From Pseudomonas paracarnis (lineage in GTDB: Bacteria > Pseudomonadota > Gammaproteobacteria > Pseudomonadales > Pseudomonadaceae): a DNA stretch of 64,000 nucleotides. Location: assembly GCF_904063055.1 (NCBI RefSeq), contig NZ_CAJFCN010000001.1:310001-374000 (forward strand). The letters run 5' to 3'. Position 1 is the stretch's first letter. The number at the start of each line of letters is the position of its first letter. Below the pieces are notes generated by a model. That model was not told where the DNA came from and did no database searches. It worked only from the letters and a program-made list of their open reading frames with translations. The translations under genes and the position numbers were made by a program. Positions 1-9,157 of the stretch are shown here, piece after piece.

Positions 1-574
1 CGCCGGTGTCATGGGCAAAGTTGCCGAGCTTGGCGCCGTGGTTGAGTGCCCGGATCGCGTTGGCGCTCAATGAGCCGAAACTCATGGCCGAGATATTGAA
101 CACCGACGCCGAGTATGGCTGTGCACACTGCGGGCCGCCGACCATCACGCGAAAGCTGCTGGGGTCGCTCAGTGGCGCAGGGCGCATGGAGTGGCCGATA
201 AATTCAAAGCCTGACTGGTACACGTCAATCAGGGTGCCGAAGGGTTTGTCCGCCGTTTCGTTCTTGGCGCGCGAATACACCAGCGAGCGCTGGGCGCGGG
301 AGAAGGGCAGGGCGTCGCTGTCGGACTCCAGCAGGTACTGGCGGATTTCCGGGCGGATGGTTTCTACCAGGTAACGGATATTGCCCAGGATCGGATAGTT
401 ACGGCGCACCGCATGGGGGCTTTGCAGCAGGTCGACAATGCCGATCAGGCTGAGTACGCCGGTGACCAGCGTGATCGGCCACAGCCATTCATGTTCGATA
501 AAGGGGAGGGTGGCGAGGGTGAAAATGACGCACACAGCAAAGAAGGCGTAGCGGCTTAACAAGGACAGGCTCAT
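1..574 (-). CDS. FMN-binding glutamate synthase family protein, cut by window edge
   Basis: The 191 visible N-terminal residues start at the ATG at 574-572. Residues about 5-22 and 28-48 are hydrophobic and likely anchor the protein in the membrane. From about residue 165 the sequence (NISAMSFGSLS, then NAIRALNHGAKLGNFAHDTG) matches the beginning of the GltB-type FMN-binding domain, where the family makes a TIM barrel. The C-terminal two thirds lie outside the window, so FMN and iron-sulphur ligands cannot be checked. This is the stand-alone membrane-linked family common in Pseudomonas, not the gltB/gltD enzyme itself. Its substrate is not known. It is transcribed away from rpmE2. Confidence 0.8.
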   Translation of the reverse strand, partial: MSLSLLSRYAFFAVCVIFTLATLPFIEHEWLWPITLVTGVLSLIGIVDLLQSPHAVRRNYPILGNIRYLVETIRPEIRQYLLESDSDALPFSRAQRSLVYSRAKNETADKPFGTLIDVYQSGFEFIGHSMRPAPLSDPSSFRVMVGGPQCAQPYSASVFNISAMSFGSLSANAIRALNHGAKLGNFAHDTG

Positions 575-876
575 ACGGTTTCCTTGGGTTCGGACTCTTC
601 AGGTCGATCCGCCATTCTGCGCCTGTCAGGAAACCATAGACAACCTGTGGGAATATTCAGTTTGGCAACGCGGGTGGGACAGACTGGCCTGGGATAGACA
701 TCTGTCGGCGCTTGATTCGGTTCAACCCTTGTCAGCATTGATAGTTTCGGGCGGCTCTCAGCATCGGCTTACTAGACGCAACAAGCCTAACCTTATTGCA
801 AAAGGTTCTCGTTTGGATGCTTGATGTTGTGTTACTGTATAACAAATCAACCGCACCCAGACGCCCCGGAGGCCTC
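575..876. other. Intergenic region between the glutamate synthase-like gene and rpmE2
   Basis: A 302-base gap between two divergent genes. It must hold both promoters. The only clear signal is the Zur-type palindrome at 830-844 in front of rpmE2. I see no coding potential, RNA gene or REP element in the rest. Confidence 0.6.
830..844 (+). promoter_or_regulatory. Putative Zur operator of rpmE2
   Basis: TGTTACTGTATAACA is a near-perfect palindrome (TGTTA-N5-TAACA) lying 33 bases before the rpmE2 start, in an AT-rich stretch. It resembles the Zur box, whose core contains GTTATA/TATAAC half sites. Zur repression of zinc-free ribosomal protein paralogues is established in several bacteria. The assignment here is inferred from motif plus gene identity. 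Confidence 0.6.
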
Positions 877-1149
877 ATGAAAGCTGGTATCCACCCCGAC
901 TACCGCACCGTGCTGTTCCACGACACTGCCGCCGACGTGTTCTTCCTCATCGGTTCCACCGCCGACAGTGATCGCACCCATAAGCACAGCGACGGCAACA
1001 CCTATCCCTACATCCCGCTGGACGTCTCCAGCGCCTCGCACCCGGTCTACACCGGTCAGCAGCGCAAGACCCAGGCCGAAGGCCGGATTGCCGGGTTCAA
1101 CAAGCGTTTTGCATCGTTTGGGTCGAGCCCGAAAAAAGCTGACGCATGA
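877..1149 (+). CDS. rpmE2: 50S ribosomal protein L31 type B (zinc-independent paralogue)
   Basis: 90 residues beginning [10 protein letters not shown] and containing [10 protein letters not shown] and the [17 protein letters not shown] segment typical of the type B (YkgM-like) L31. It has no cysteine at all, so it lacks the zinc ribbon of the C+ form. It replaces zinc-binding L31 on the large subunit when zinc is scarce and frees zinc. The ATG at 877 is preceded by CCCCGGAGG, a strong ribosome site; an upstream in-frame start at 796 would add unconserved residues and overlap the operator. A Zur-type box lies just upstream. Confidence 0.93.
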   Translation: MKAGIHPDYRTVLFHDTAADVFFLIGSTADSDRTHKHSDGNTYPYIPLDVSSASHPVYTGQQRKTQAEGRIAGFNKRFASFGSSPKKADA

Positions 1150-1169
1150 GCATGATTCGGCGGCGTGCC

Positions 1170-2549
1170 CTACGCCGCCGTCTGCCGAATCGGCAGTACT
1201 ACCCGAAACTTCGTACCCTTGCCTACCTCACTGCTGACGCTGATATCGCCACGGTGTTTCTTGACGATCCCGTAGGACAACGACAACCCCAACCCCGTCC
1301 CTTCGCCCACCGGCTTGGTGGTGAAGAACGGGTCGAAAATCTTCTGCACGGTGTCGGGGGCAATCCCACAGCCGTTGTCTGCGACTTCCAGCCACACGTT
1401 TTCGCCTTCCACTCCGTTGCTGATGGTAATGGTGCCGCGCTCAGGGCCCATGGCTTGTGCGGCGTTGATCACCAGGTTCATCACCACCTGGTTGAGTTGG
1501 GAGGCCAGGCATTCGATTTCCGGCAGCGGCGTGTAGTGCTTGACCACATCGGCCTTGTACTTGAGTTCGCTGGCGACGATGTTCAGCGTCGAATCGATGC
1601 CTTGCTGCAGGTTGGCGAATTGCCAGGTCTGGTCGTTATCCACCCGTGAGAAGTTCTTCAGGTCCTTGACGATTTGCACCACACGGCCGATGCCGTCCTT
1701 GGATTCGCGGATCAGGATCGGAATGTCGTCCTTGAGAAAATCCAGGTCCAGCTCGTTGCGCAATGCCGTGAGCGGTTCGCGATGTTCTGGCGCCCCGATG
1801 TGCGCTTCGCTGCGCTGGTAGGCATCGAGCATCTGTTGCAGCTGCTTGAAGTAGCTGTCGAGGGTGCTGAGGTTGGAGGAAATAAAGCCCACCGGGTTGT
1901 TGATCTCATGGGCGACACCGGCCGCGAGTTGCCCCAGTGAGGCGAGTTTTTCCGACTGCACCAGTTGGCTTTCCAGGAGCTTGCGCTCTTCAATTTCCAG
2001 TTGCAGCGCTTGGGTGCGTTCTTCCACCAACCGCTCCAACTGCGAGGTTTGCAGGGAAGCGCGGCGCGCCATGTCCCATTTGTTGGCCAGGGTGTTGGCC
2101 ATTTGCTGGACTTCAATGTTGTCGAACGGCTTTTTCAGGATCAGCAGGCGGTCGTGGGCGTGCAGGCGAAACAACAGGTCATCCCAGGAATAGTCCGAGT
2201 AGGCGGTGCACACCACCACTTGCAGGTCGGGGGCGACTTTCCACAGTTCTTCAATGGTCTTGGCGCCGTCCCAACCCTGTGGCATCCGCATGTCAACGAA
2301 GGCCAACGCATAGGGGCGCTCTTGCGCCATGGCGCTGGTCAGCAAGCCCAGGCCTTCTTCGCCGCCATAAGCGCCGTGCAGTTCGAATGCCTGGGCTTGA
2401 GGTTTGGCCGCGTCGCCAAACAGTGCCGACTCCATCTCATCCAGCGCTTCGGTTGAGGCTTCGTCGGGCATCAGGATCTTGCGAAAATCCTCATGGATGG
2501 ACGGTGTGTCATCGATCAGCAGGATGCGCCGGTTGGGAGGTTGGTTCAT
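1170..2549 (-). CDS. Receiver-histidine kinase hybrid (N-terminal receiver)
   Basis: 459 residues, no membrane segment, so cytoplasmic. Residues 1-150 are a receiver domain with acidic pair LIDD, phospho-acceptor Asp86 ([12 protein letters not shown]) and the LKKPF lysine near 140. A short coiled coil follows, then a HisKA dimerisation helix with phospho-accepting His214 (GVAHEINNP) and an HATPase domain with N box [18 protein letters not shown] and [11 protein letters not shown]. The receiver is the same subtype as in the gene starting at 7234: about 30 extra residues before the phospho-acceptor strand and an extra residue in MPQGWDG. The gene starts inside the end of the kinase gene (ATGA overlap), so the two are translationally coupled and probably form a phosphorelay. 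Output target unknown. Confidence 0.92.
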   Translation of the reverse strand: MNQPPNRRILLIDDTPSIHEDFRKILMPDEASTEALDEMESALFGDAAKPQAQAFELHGAYGGEEGLGLLTSAMAQERPYALAFVDMRMPQGWDGAKTIEELWKVAPDLQVVVCTAYSDYSWDDLLFRLHAHDRLLILKKPFDNIEVQQMANTLANKWDMARRASLQTSQLERLVEERTQALQLEIEERKLLESQLVQSEKLASLGQLAAGVAHEINNPVGFISSNLSTLDSYFKQLQQMLDAYQRSEAHIGAPEHREPLTALRNELDLDFLKDDIPILIRESKDGIGRVVQIVKDLKNFSRVDNDQTWQFANLQQGIDSTLNIVASELKYKADVVKHYTPLPEIECLASQLNQVVMNLVINAAQAMGPERGTITISNGVEGENVWLEVADNGCGIAPDTVQKIFDPFFTTKPVGEGTGLGLSLSYGIVKKHRGDISVSSEVGKGTKFRVVLPIRQTAA

Positions 2550-4363
2550 GAGCTGCTTCCGGCAAGGGTCAGGGGGATGGTCAAGGTGAAGACGGCGCCA
2601 AGGCCCGGCCCGTCGCTGTGGGCGCTGAGCTGGCCGTTCATTTCCACTGCGGCCAGGGCGCAGCTGTGCAGGCCGAAGCCGTGGCCTTCCTTGCGGGTGG
2701 TAAAACCGTGGGTGAAGATGCGTGCCATGTTCTCGGGCGGTATGCCTTCGCCATCGTCCTTCACACTGATCTTCAGGGTCTCATCGCCTACCGATTCCAC
2801 CGCCAGGGTGATTTGCCGTGGCCGCTCAGACAGTTTGTCCATGGCGTATTTGGCATTGCTGATCAGGTTGACCATGATCAGCAGTAACCGGTGCTTGTCC
2901 GCCAATATCTCCGGCACCGGGGCGTACGCCTTCACAACAGTGACATGGTGACGGCTCAGCGCGCCGGCGTTCATGCGCAGGGCGTCATCCATCAAGGCGC
3001 TGATATTGACCGGCTCCAGCAAGGTAGACGCACCCGCATAGGATTGCTGGGTCGAGACGATGTCCTTGATGTGGTCCACGCTTTTGCTCAACTGCGCCAG
3101 CTCATCGCTCATGCCTTGCTGTTCGGTGGCAATCGCTTCGACCAACTGGTTCAGATAGCCCGGCAGCAACTTGCCCTTTTCATCCTCGGTAAGGAAGGTA
3201 CCCAGGTCGCCTTGGTGAGCGTTGATCAGTTGCATGGCCTTGCCCAGGCCGAGCGCCTTGCTGCTGCGCAACTTGCGGCTGACCAGGTCGGCGGAGATGT
3301 TCACACTGTTGAGCACGTTACCGACGTTGTGCAGCACGTTGGTGGCGATCTCCGCCATGCCGGCCTGGCGGGCGCTGTCCATCAGCTCGCTCTGGGCATC
3401 CTTGAGCTGTTGCGTGCGCCGCTCCACCCGTTGCTCCAGGGTTTCGTTGGCGGCCTGCAACGCGCGGTTGACGCGGTTGATCTCGGCGAAGCTGCGCAGC
3501 AGGCGCACCGCCAGATAAAGCAGTAACACCACCAGCAAGGTCGAGAAGATCAGCAGGTAGCGATGGTACTGATGATCGATGAGGTCAGTGGCCTGCTGGT
3601 CCTGATTGAGGTGAGTGGTCAGGTCATCGAGGTGTTCGGCCACCGGTACGGCGGCAATCCGCTCGAGCAGGCTGTTGACCAGTGGCTGTTCGCGCAGGAT
3701 CAGCGAAATATGATTGCTGAGAATCTCCACCGGTGCCTGGAACTCGCTGGGCAGGCTCTGTTGGTTGATGGCCAGCTTGCCCAGGCCCACCAGGATATCG
3801 GCGGCACGTTCGTCGCTGGTGACTTGGGCGAACTCCAGGCTGCTGAGCAGCAGGTCGTAAGTGTCGGTGGCCACGCTTTGCAGTTGCAGGCGGCCTTCGT
3901 CGGTCATGCTGTTGAATTGGGCCTGGATGTCGTCTTCGGCCGTCGGCAAAAAAGCCAATGAGTTACGCAGCACTGCGTTGTGGGATTTGAACTGGTCGAC
4001 GAGCCGGGCTTTTTCCTCGATGGCCGTCAGGTACGCCGCATGGCTGGCTTGCCAACCGGGCAGGTCGGCAGCGCTGTGGTAGGTGTCGCGGCTCTCCAGT
4101 TCAGCGCCGATGCGGGTCATTTCGGTCAGCGGTGTGACCAGTGGGTCGTAGTTGTGGGTGATCGCGATGCGGGCCTTGAGTACTTCGCTGTCCCACTGGG
4201 CATTGAGCTGCTGGAGTTGGCGGATCAAGTCGCGCGACTGGGTATAAGTGGCTGTCTGGTCGCGTGAAGACTTGAGGTACAAAAACACCAGGGTGGAGGC
4301 CAGGAGCAGGGTGATGAGGCCTAGCAGGATCTGACTGGTGCGTCGGCGTGACAAGGGTCTCAT
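2546..4363 (-). CDS. Membrane sensor histidine kinase with DAHL-like all-helical sensor
   Basis: The ATG at 4363 gives 605 residues and makes a classical ATGA overlap with the peroxidase gene; an in-frame ATG at 4381 would add six residues. A transmembrane helix at about 10-30 and another at about 267-289 enclose a roughly 235-residue all-helical periplasmic region that looks like a DAHL sensor. A coiled coil precedes the kinase core. The likely phospho-acceptor is the His in NVLHNVGNVLNSVN (about 345), a variant of the usual HE-NP motif. HATPase motifs are NLISNAKYAM, DDGEGIPPEN and the short HGFGLHSCALA lid. Because it is coupled to an exported di-haem peroxidase, sensing of peroxide or periplasmic redox state is a reasonable inference, not shown. 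Confidence 0.88.
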   Translation of the reverse strand: MRPLSRRRTSQILLGLITLLLASTLVFLYLKSSRDQTATYTQSRDLIRQLQQLNAQWDSEVLKARIAITHNYDPLVTPLTEMTRIGAELESRDTYHSAADLPGWQASHAAYLTAIEEKARLVDQFKSHNAVLRNSLAFLPTAEDDIQAQFNSMTDEGRLQLQSVATDTYDLLLSSLEFAQVTSDERAADILVGLGKLAINQQSLPSEFQAPVEILSNHISLILREQPLVNSLLERIAAVPVAEHLDDLTTHLNQDQQATDLIDHQYHRYLLIFSTLLVVLLLYLAVRLLRSFAEINRVNRALQAANETLEQRVERRTQQLKDAQSELMDSARQAGMAEIATNVLHNVGNVLNSVNISADLVSRKLRSSKALGLGKAMQLINAHQGDLGTFLTEDEKGKLLPGYLNQLVEAIATEQQGMSDELAQLSKSVDHIKDIVSTQQSYAGASTLLEPVNISALMDDALRMNAGALSRHHVTVVKAYAPVPEILADKHRLLLIMVNLISNAKYAMDKLSERPRQITLAVESVGDETLKISVKDDGEGIPPENMARIFTHGFTTRKEGHGFGLHSCALAAVEMNGQLSAHSDGPGLGAVFTLTIPLTLAGSSS

Positions 4364-5325
4364 AACGGCTTGCCCGCCCATTCACCGGTCAGGGTCTTGA
4401 GAAACTGGATAATCAGGTCCTTGTCTTCCTGGGACGGGTTGCGCCCCAACTGGTACTTGAACATTACGTCAACCGCCTCTTCAAGGGTCTTGGCCGAGGC
4501 GTCGTGGAAGTACGGCGCCGTGACGGCCACATTGCGCAGGCTGGGCACCTTGAACACATGGCGGTCCTCTTCATCCTGGGTCAGCAGGTAGCGCCCCAGG
4601 TCTGATTCCAGCGGGTTGCCGCGGGCCTTGAAGTAGTCGCCCATCACGCCGAACTTCTGGAACATATTGCCGCCAATGTTCACGCCCTGGTGACAGGCGA
4701 TGCAGCCGTAATCCTTGAAGCGTTGGTAGCCGTATTTTTCCTGGCGGGTCAGGATATCGGTGTTGCCCAGCACGTATTGGTCAAACCGCGAGTTGGGTGT
4801 CAGCAGCGTGCGCTCGTAGGTGGCCAGGGCATTTTGCACATTGGAAGCGGTGACGCCATCGGGATAGGCCTGTTCGAACGCGTTCTGGTAGGCGGGCAGG
4901 GCAGACAGGTTGCGCACCACGGTTTTCCAGTCGCTGCCCATTTCCACCGGGCTGATCACCACCTGCTCGACCTGGGCCTCCAGCGTGTCCACCCGACCGT
5001 TCCAGAACTGTTTGAAGTTCAGGCTGGCGTTGAACACGGACGGGGTGTTGATCTGCACCGGTTTGCCGTCAAAGCCAATGGAGAATGGCTTGTTGTCGGC
5101 GCCGCCGCTGGTCAGTTGGTGACAGCTCGCGCAGGACAAGGTGTTGTTGACCGACAAACGCGGCTCGTTGAACAGTTGGCGACCCAATTCAACCTTGGCA
5201 GGGTCCAGTATTGGAACCGCCGGCAAGGGCTTGAGTGCTTCGTCCAGCGGCGCGGCTGACAGCGATGCGGTGCCCAGGCATAACGCGAACATCAGGCCGG
5301 AACGGTGGTTTACGACATTGCTCAA
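4360..5325 (-). CDS. Di-haem cytochrome c peroxidase family protein
   Basis: 321 residues with a signal peptide (hydrophobic residues 10-24, likely cut after LSA) and two haem c attachment sites, CASCH at 65-69 and CIACH at 208-212. NTPSVFNASLNFKQFWNGR, ISPVEMG and VPSLRNVAVTAPYFHDAS are family hallmarks of bacterial cytochrome c peroxidases and the related MauG/MbnH group. It is a periplasmic protein that would reduce hydrogen peroxide with electrons from cytochromes or oxidise a partner. It lies 34 bases after the GGDEF-EAL gene and overlaps the next kinase by 4 bases, so it is part of a signalling operon, which is unusual for this enzyme. Confidence 0.93.
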   Translation of the reverse strand: MSNVVNHRSGLMFALCLGTASLSAAPLDEALKPLPAVPILDPAKVELGRQLFNEPRLSVNNTLSCASCHQLTSGGADNKPFSIGFDGKPVQINTPSVFNASLNFKQFWNGRVDTLEAQVEQVVISPVEMGSDWKTVVRNLSALPAYQNAFEQAYPDGVTASNVQNALATYERTLLTPNSRFDQYVLGNTDILTRQEKYGYQRFKDYGCIACHQGVNIGGNMFQKFGVMGDYFKARGNPLESDLGRYLLTQDEEDRHVFKVPSLRNVAVTAPYFHDASAKTLEEAVDVMFKYQLGRNPSQEDKDLIIQFLKTLTGEWAGKPL

Positions 5326-5359
5326 GCGAGCACTCCTTGCAGGCCCAGGGCTAATGATT

Positions 5360-7234
5360 TTATTGATCCGGCATCAGTGTCGCGCTATCCGTTTGCAGCA
5401 ACTGCACGAAATCTTTCGAAGGCAGCGCCTTGCTGAACAGAAAACCCTGGCCCTCCTCACACTGCTGGGCTTTGAGGAAATTCAGTTGGTCGACGGTTTC
5501 CACGCCTTCGGCAATGATGTTCAGTTCCAGGCTCTTGCCCATGCCGATGATAGCGCTGATCAGTTGTTCGTCCTGGCTATTGATGCGCAGGCCGCGCACG
5601 AAGGATTGATCGATCTTCAGCACGTCGATGGGAAAGCGCCGCAGGTAGCTGAGGCTGGAGTAGCCAGTGCCGAAATCGTCCAGGGCCAGGCGGATGCCCA
5701 TGGCCTTGATCTTTTGCAGGGTTTCCACGGTTTCGTCGACGTTCTGCATCAGCACGCTTTCGGTGATTTCCAGTTCCAGTTGGGTGGGCGGCAGGCCGGT
5801 GTCCTTGAGGATGGCGGCCAGGTTGTCGACGAAGTCCCGTTGGCGAAAGTCGATCGCCGAGATGTTCACCGACATGCGCAGGGGCGCCAGGCCCATCTCG
5901 CGCCAGGCTTGGGCCTGTGTACAGGCTTGGCGCAGTACCCACTGAGTCAGGCGTACGATCAGGCCGCTGTCTTCGGCGACCGGAATGAACTCCGCCGGGC
6001 TGACCCAACCCGACTGCGGTCGAAACCAGCGTGTCAGCGCTTCCGCACCGACGATGCGCCCGGTCTCCAGCGCCAGCTTGGGCTGGTAATGCAGCACAAA
6101 CTCATCGCGGTCCAGCGCCTGGCGGATCGCGCTTTCCAGGTTTTGCTGGTGCTGGGCGCGCAGGTTCATGTCTTCGGTGTAAAAGCTGAGATCCCCCGGG
6201 CCGCGTTCTTTGCTGGTGCGCATCGCGGTTTCAGCGTGCTTGAGCAAACCCACGGCATTGTCGCTGTCATCGGGGTAAATACTGATGCCCAGGCTGGCGC
6301 TCACACTCAGGTCATGCCCCGCGACATGGCGAGTCGCGCTGACGGCATTGAGTACCTTTTGCGCAATGTGCTGGGTTTGCTGGGGGTGCTGGATATCGTT
6401 AAGCAGCACCACGAACTCATCGGAGCCATAACGAAACACCGAATCCGACGCCCGCACCGCCGCCACCAGGCTCAGGCTCACCTGCGCCAGCACCTCGTCG
6501 CCTGCCGGATAGCCTAGGGCGTTGTTGATGCGCTTGAAGCGGTCGAGCCCCAGAAACATCACCGCCAGTTGCGTGTCGTGCCTGCGGGCCAAGGCGATCG
6601 CCTGGGTCAGGCGGTCGCCCAGCAACGTGCTGTTGGGCAACTCCGTCAGGGCGTCGTATTGCAATAAGTGCGAGACCTTGAGCAGCTCCTGCACGCGTTC
6701 CTCGATGGTGCGCTCCAGGCTGATCACCTTGAGGGCCGCGTCCTGGGCCAGTTGCCATTTCCAGGTCAGGGCGCTGGCCATCTGGCGGATTTCCAGGTGG
6801 TCGAAGGGCTTTTTCAGGATCAGCAGTTGGTCGTTGTACTTCAGGCGCGCTTCGATGGCCTCGAAGGAATAGTCGGAATAGGCCGTGCAGAGCGCGATTT
6901 GCAGGTTGGGGTCCACCTCCCACAACTGTTCGATGGTGTGCAGGCCGTCCCAGCCAGGGGGCATGCGCATGTCGATAAACACCATGGCGTAGGGCGAGTG
7001 GGCGTCCAGGGCTTTCTTGACCAGCGCCAAGGCTTCCTGGCCCTGATAGGCCGAGTCCAGGTCAAACGCCTGGCGCACCGGCACCGTGGTGCCGAACAGG
7101 GCGGACTCCAGAGTGTCGAGGGAGGGCTCGCCGTACTCGTCGGCACAAAGGATCTTGCGGAAATCCTGGTGGATCGAAGCCGTGTCATCCACGATCAGGA
7201 TGCGCCGGTTGGCCCGGCCCGATTCCGTCCTCAT
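5360..7234 (-). CDS. Response regulator with GGDEF and EAL domains
   Basis: 624 residues. Receiver domain about 1-160, with Asp88 (FIDMRMPPGWDG) and LKKPF; a coiled linker; GGDEF domain about 190-350; EAL domain about 365-610. The diguanylate cyclase signature reads YGSDEF, not GGDEF, so cyclase activity is doubtful and the domain may only bind GTP. The EAL domain looks intact: AEALTRW, ELEITES, DDFGTGYSSLSYL, LKIDQSF and IAEGVET keep the metal and catalytic residues, so c-di-GMP hydrolysis is the expected output. The receiver is a close relative of the one in the gene at 1170-2549. It is the first gene of the leftward operon. Confidence 0.93.
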   Translation of the reverse strand: MRTESGRANRRILIVDDTASIHQDFRKILCADEYGEPSLDTLESALFGTTVPVRQAFDLDSAYQGQEALALVKKALDAHSPYAMVFIDMRMPPGWDGLHTIEQLWEVDPNLQIALCTAYSDYSFEAIEARLKYNDQLLILKKPFDHLEIRQMASALTWKWQLAQDAALKVISLERTIEERVQELLKVSHLLQYDALTELPNSTLLGDRLTQAIALARRHDTQLAVMFLGLDRFKRINNALGYPAGDEVLAQVSLSLVAAVRASDSVFRYGSDEFVVLLNDIQHPQQTQHIAQKVLNAVSATRHVAGHDLSVSASLGISIYPDDSDNAVGLLKHAETAMRTSKERGPGDLSFYTEDMNLRAQHQQNLESAIRQALDRDEFVLHYQPKLALETGRIVGAEALTRWFRPQSGWVSPAEFIPVAEDSGLIVRLTQWVLRQACTQAQAWREMGLAPLRMSVNISAIDFRQRDFVDNLAAILKDTGLPPTQLELEITESVLMQNVDETVETLQKIKAMGIRLALDDFGTGYSSLSYLRRFPIDVLKIDQSFVRGLRINSQDEQLISAIIGMGKSLELNIIAEGVETVDQLNFLKAQQCEEGQGFLFSKALPSKDFVQLLQTDSATLMPDQ

Positions 7235-7433
7235 GGCGCACTCGGCACGTGCAAAAGGCTTGATGGCATGACAATTCCTTCCCTGGTTCTACAACTGAAC
7301 GGGGCGCGAGCATGCAGTGCAGCATAGTTGAGTTCCCTTGATATCGACGGCCAGTTGGCGTCAAATCAATCGCGCTTTGTATTGCGCGGATTCAATTTAG
7401 CCTAACTTCGTTTAATTTGAAGGCAGAGTCGCC

Positions 7434-8747
7434 ATGGATGAACAACTCGCTACGAAGTCCGTTGTTTTGCTGGTCGACGATGAAGAGTCGATCCTTAACA
7501 GCCTGCGCCGCCTGCTGCGCGGCCAGCCCTATGACGTGGTATTGGCCACCAGCGGCGCCCAGGCGCTGGAGATCATGGCGACCCGGCCTATCGATCTGGT
7601 GATGAGCGATGCGCGCATGCCCGGCATGGACGGCGCCACGCTGCTGGCCGAGGTCCACCGCCTGTATCCCGCCACCAGCCGCATCCTGCTCACCGGCTAC
7701 GCCGACCTGACCACCATCATCAAGGCGATCAACGACGGGCAGATCCACCGCTACATCAGCAAACCCTGGAACGACGAGGAGTTGCAACTGGTGTTGCAGC
7801 AAACCCTCGAGCACCAACGGCTTGAACGCCTGGCCCGAGACCAGACCGAACAGCTCAAGCTGCTCAACGCCACCCTGGAAAAACGTGTGGCGGCGCGTAC
7901 CGCCGAGTTGCAACAAACCGCCGACATGCTCGACCTGGCCTACGACGAGCTCAAGCGCAGCTACGTGACCGGCACCGAAGTCTTCTCGCTGCTGGCCAAC
8001 CTGCGCTTGCCCAAGGACAAACAGACCAACCGTGCGTTGATCGAGTTGATCCGCGTGTATTGCGCCGCCCAGTCCATGGACGAATCCAGCACCCGTGACC
8101 TGACCATGGCCGCCGCGTTGTACAACATCGGCAAGTTGAGCTGGACCGACAGCATGATGGTTGCACCGTCGGACAAACTGCATAGCACCGACCGCGGTTT
8201 GTACCGTGAGTATCCGGGGCAGAGCGAGTCGTTGCTGATGACCCTGGAGCCGATGAAGGACGCGGCGCGGATCATTCGTCATCACCAGGAACGTTGGGAC
8301 GGCACGGGGTTTCCCGACCACCTCAAGGGCGATACCATCCCGCCCGGTTCACGGCTGCTGAAGCTGGCGGTGGACTTTATCGAATTGCAGAAAGGCCTGA
8401 TCCTGGAGCGACACCTCAACAGCGACGAAGCGCTGTTGTATATCCGCAAGTACGCCGGGCGCCTGTATGACCCGGCGTTGGTGGAAGATTTTGTGCAAGC
8501 CTGCGCCACCTTCCTCAGCGACGTGACCCTGGGCGACCCTACGGTCAAAGTCCTCACCACCCGTGAGCTTGAGGCCGGTATGGTGTTGGCCCGTAACCTC
8601 AACGCCGATAACGGCATGCTGTTGCTCAATGCCGGCAAAGTGCTGAACTTGCCGCTGGTGGACAAATTGATCGCGTTCGAAGCGATGGAAGGCGCCAAGT
8701 ACAGCGTATTTATCAAACAGCCCGAAGAGACCTCGATTCTTTCATGA
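7434..8747 (+). CDS. Response regulator with degenerate HD-GYP domain
   Basis: 437 residues. Receiver 1-125 with Asp59 (MSDARMPGMDG) and a SKPW lysine region, a coiled coil at about 130-175, then an HD-GYP-like domain at about 180-375 and a roughly 60-residue tail. Several metal ligands of active HD-GYP phosphodiesterases are gone: the HD pair of HDIGK is YN (ALYNIGK), and the following conserved His is Tyr (REYPGQSE). The RHHQERWDGTGFP segment survives, with GFP for GYP. It is therefore probably not an active c-di-GMP phosphodiesterase, but may bind the nucleotide or protein partners. It is divergent from the GGDEF-EAL operon and overlaps the following Nudix gene by 4 bases. Confidence 0.9.
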   Translation: MDEQLATKSVVLLVDDEESILNSLRRLLRGQPYDVVLATSGAQALEIMATRPIDLVMSDARMPGMDGATLLAEVHRLYPATSRILLTGYADLTTIIKAINDGQIHRYISKPWNDEELQLVLQQTLEHQRLERLARDQTEQLKLLNATLEKRVAARTAELQQTADMLDLAYDELKRSYVTGTEVFSLLANLRLPKDKQTNRALIELIRVYCAAQSMDESSTRDLTMAAALYNIGKLSWTDSMMVAPSDKLHSTDRGLYREYPGQSESLLMTLEPMKDAARIIRHHQERWDGTGFPDHLKGDTIPPGSRLLKLAVDFIELQKGLILERHLNSDEALLYIRKYAGRLYDPALVEDFVQACATFLSDVTLGDPTVKVLTTRELEAGMVLARNLNADNGMLLLNAGKVLNLPLVDKLIAFEAMEGAKYSVFIKQPEETSILS

Positions 8748-9157
8748 ATGATTCAACCATCCGCATCGCCGCCGCCATCCTCATTGATCAAGCCGGCCAG
8801 ACCCTGCTGGTGCGCAAGCGCGGCACCCAGGCGTTCATGCAACCTGGCGGCAAGATCGACACAGGCGAACAACCCGTCCAGGCGCTGGCCCGTGAGCTGT
8901 ATGAAGAGCTGAACCTGCACATCAAGGTAGAGGACGCCACGTACCTGGGCCAATTCTCGGCGCCTGCCGCCAACGAACCGGGCTTCACCGTGCAGGCCGA
9001 GCTGTTCCAGGTGCAGATCGACGTTGCGGTGATGCCAGCGGCGGAAATTGAAGAAATCCGCTGGATCGACCCCTCGGGCGATGGCGGCCTGCAATTGGCG
9101 CCGCTGACCCGCGATACGATCCTGCCGCTCTACCGCGCGTCGCTGATCGACGCATGA
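8744..9157 (+). CDS. Nudix hydrolase
   Basis: 137 residues. The Nudix box is seen as GGKIDTGEQPVQALARELYE followed by ELNL, keeping the catalytic RELYEE core; the usual penultimate Gly is Asn. Such enzymes hydrolyse nucleoside diphosphates linked to another group; the substrate cannot be told from sequence. Its ATG overlaps the stop of the HD-GYP-like gene (ATGA), and its own stop overlaps the next gene, so all three are one transcript. Confidence 0.9.
   Translation: MNDSTIRIAAAILIDQAGQTLLVRKRGTQAFMQPGGKIDTGEQPVQALARELYEELNLHIKVEDATYLGQFSAPAANEPGFTVQAELFQVQIDVAVMPAAEIEEIRWIDPSGDGGLQLAPLTRDTILPLYRASLIDA

Noticed and set aside
1158..1180. CGGCGGCG/CGCCGCCG hairpin as terminator of rpmE2
   Set aside because: A good stem, but it has no T run on either strand and lies partly inside the convergent coding end.
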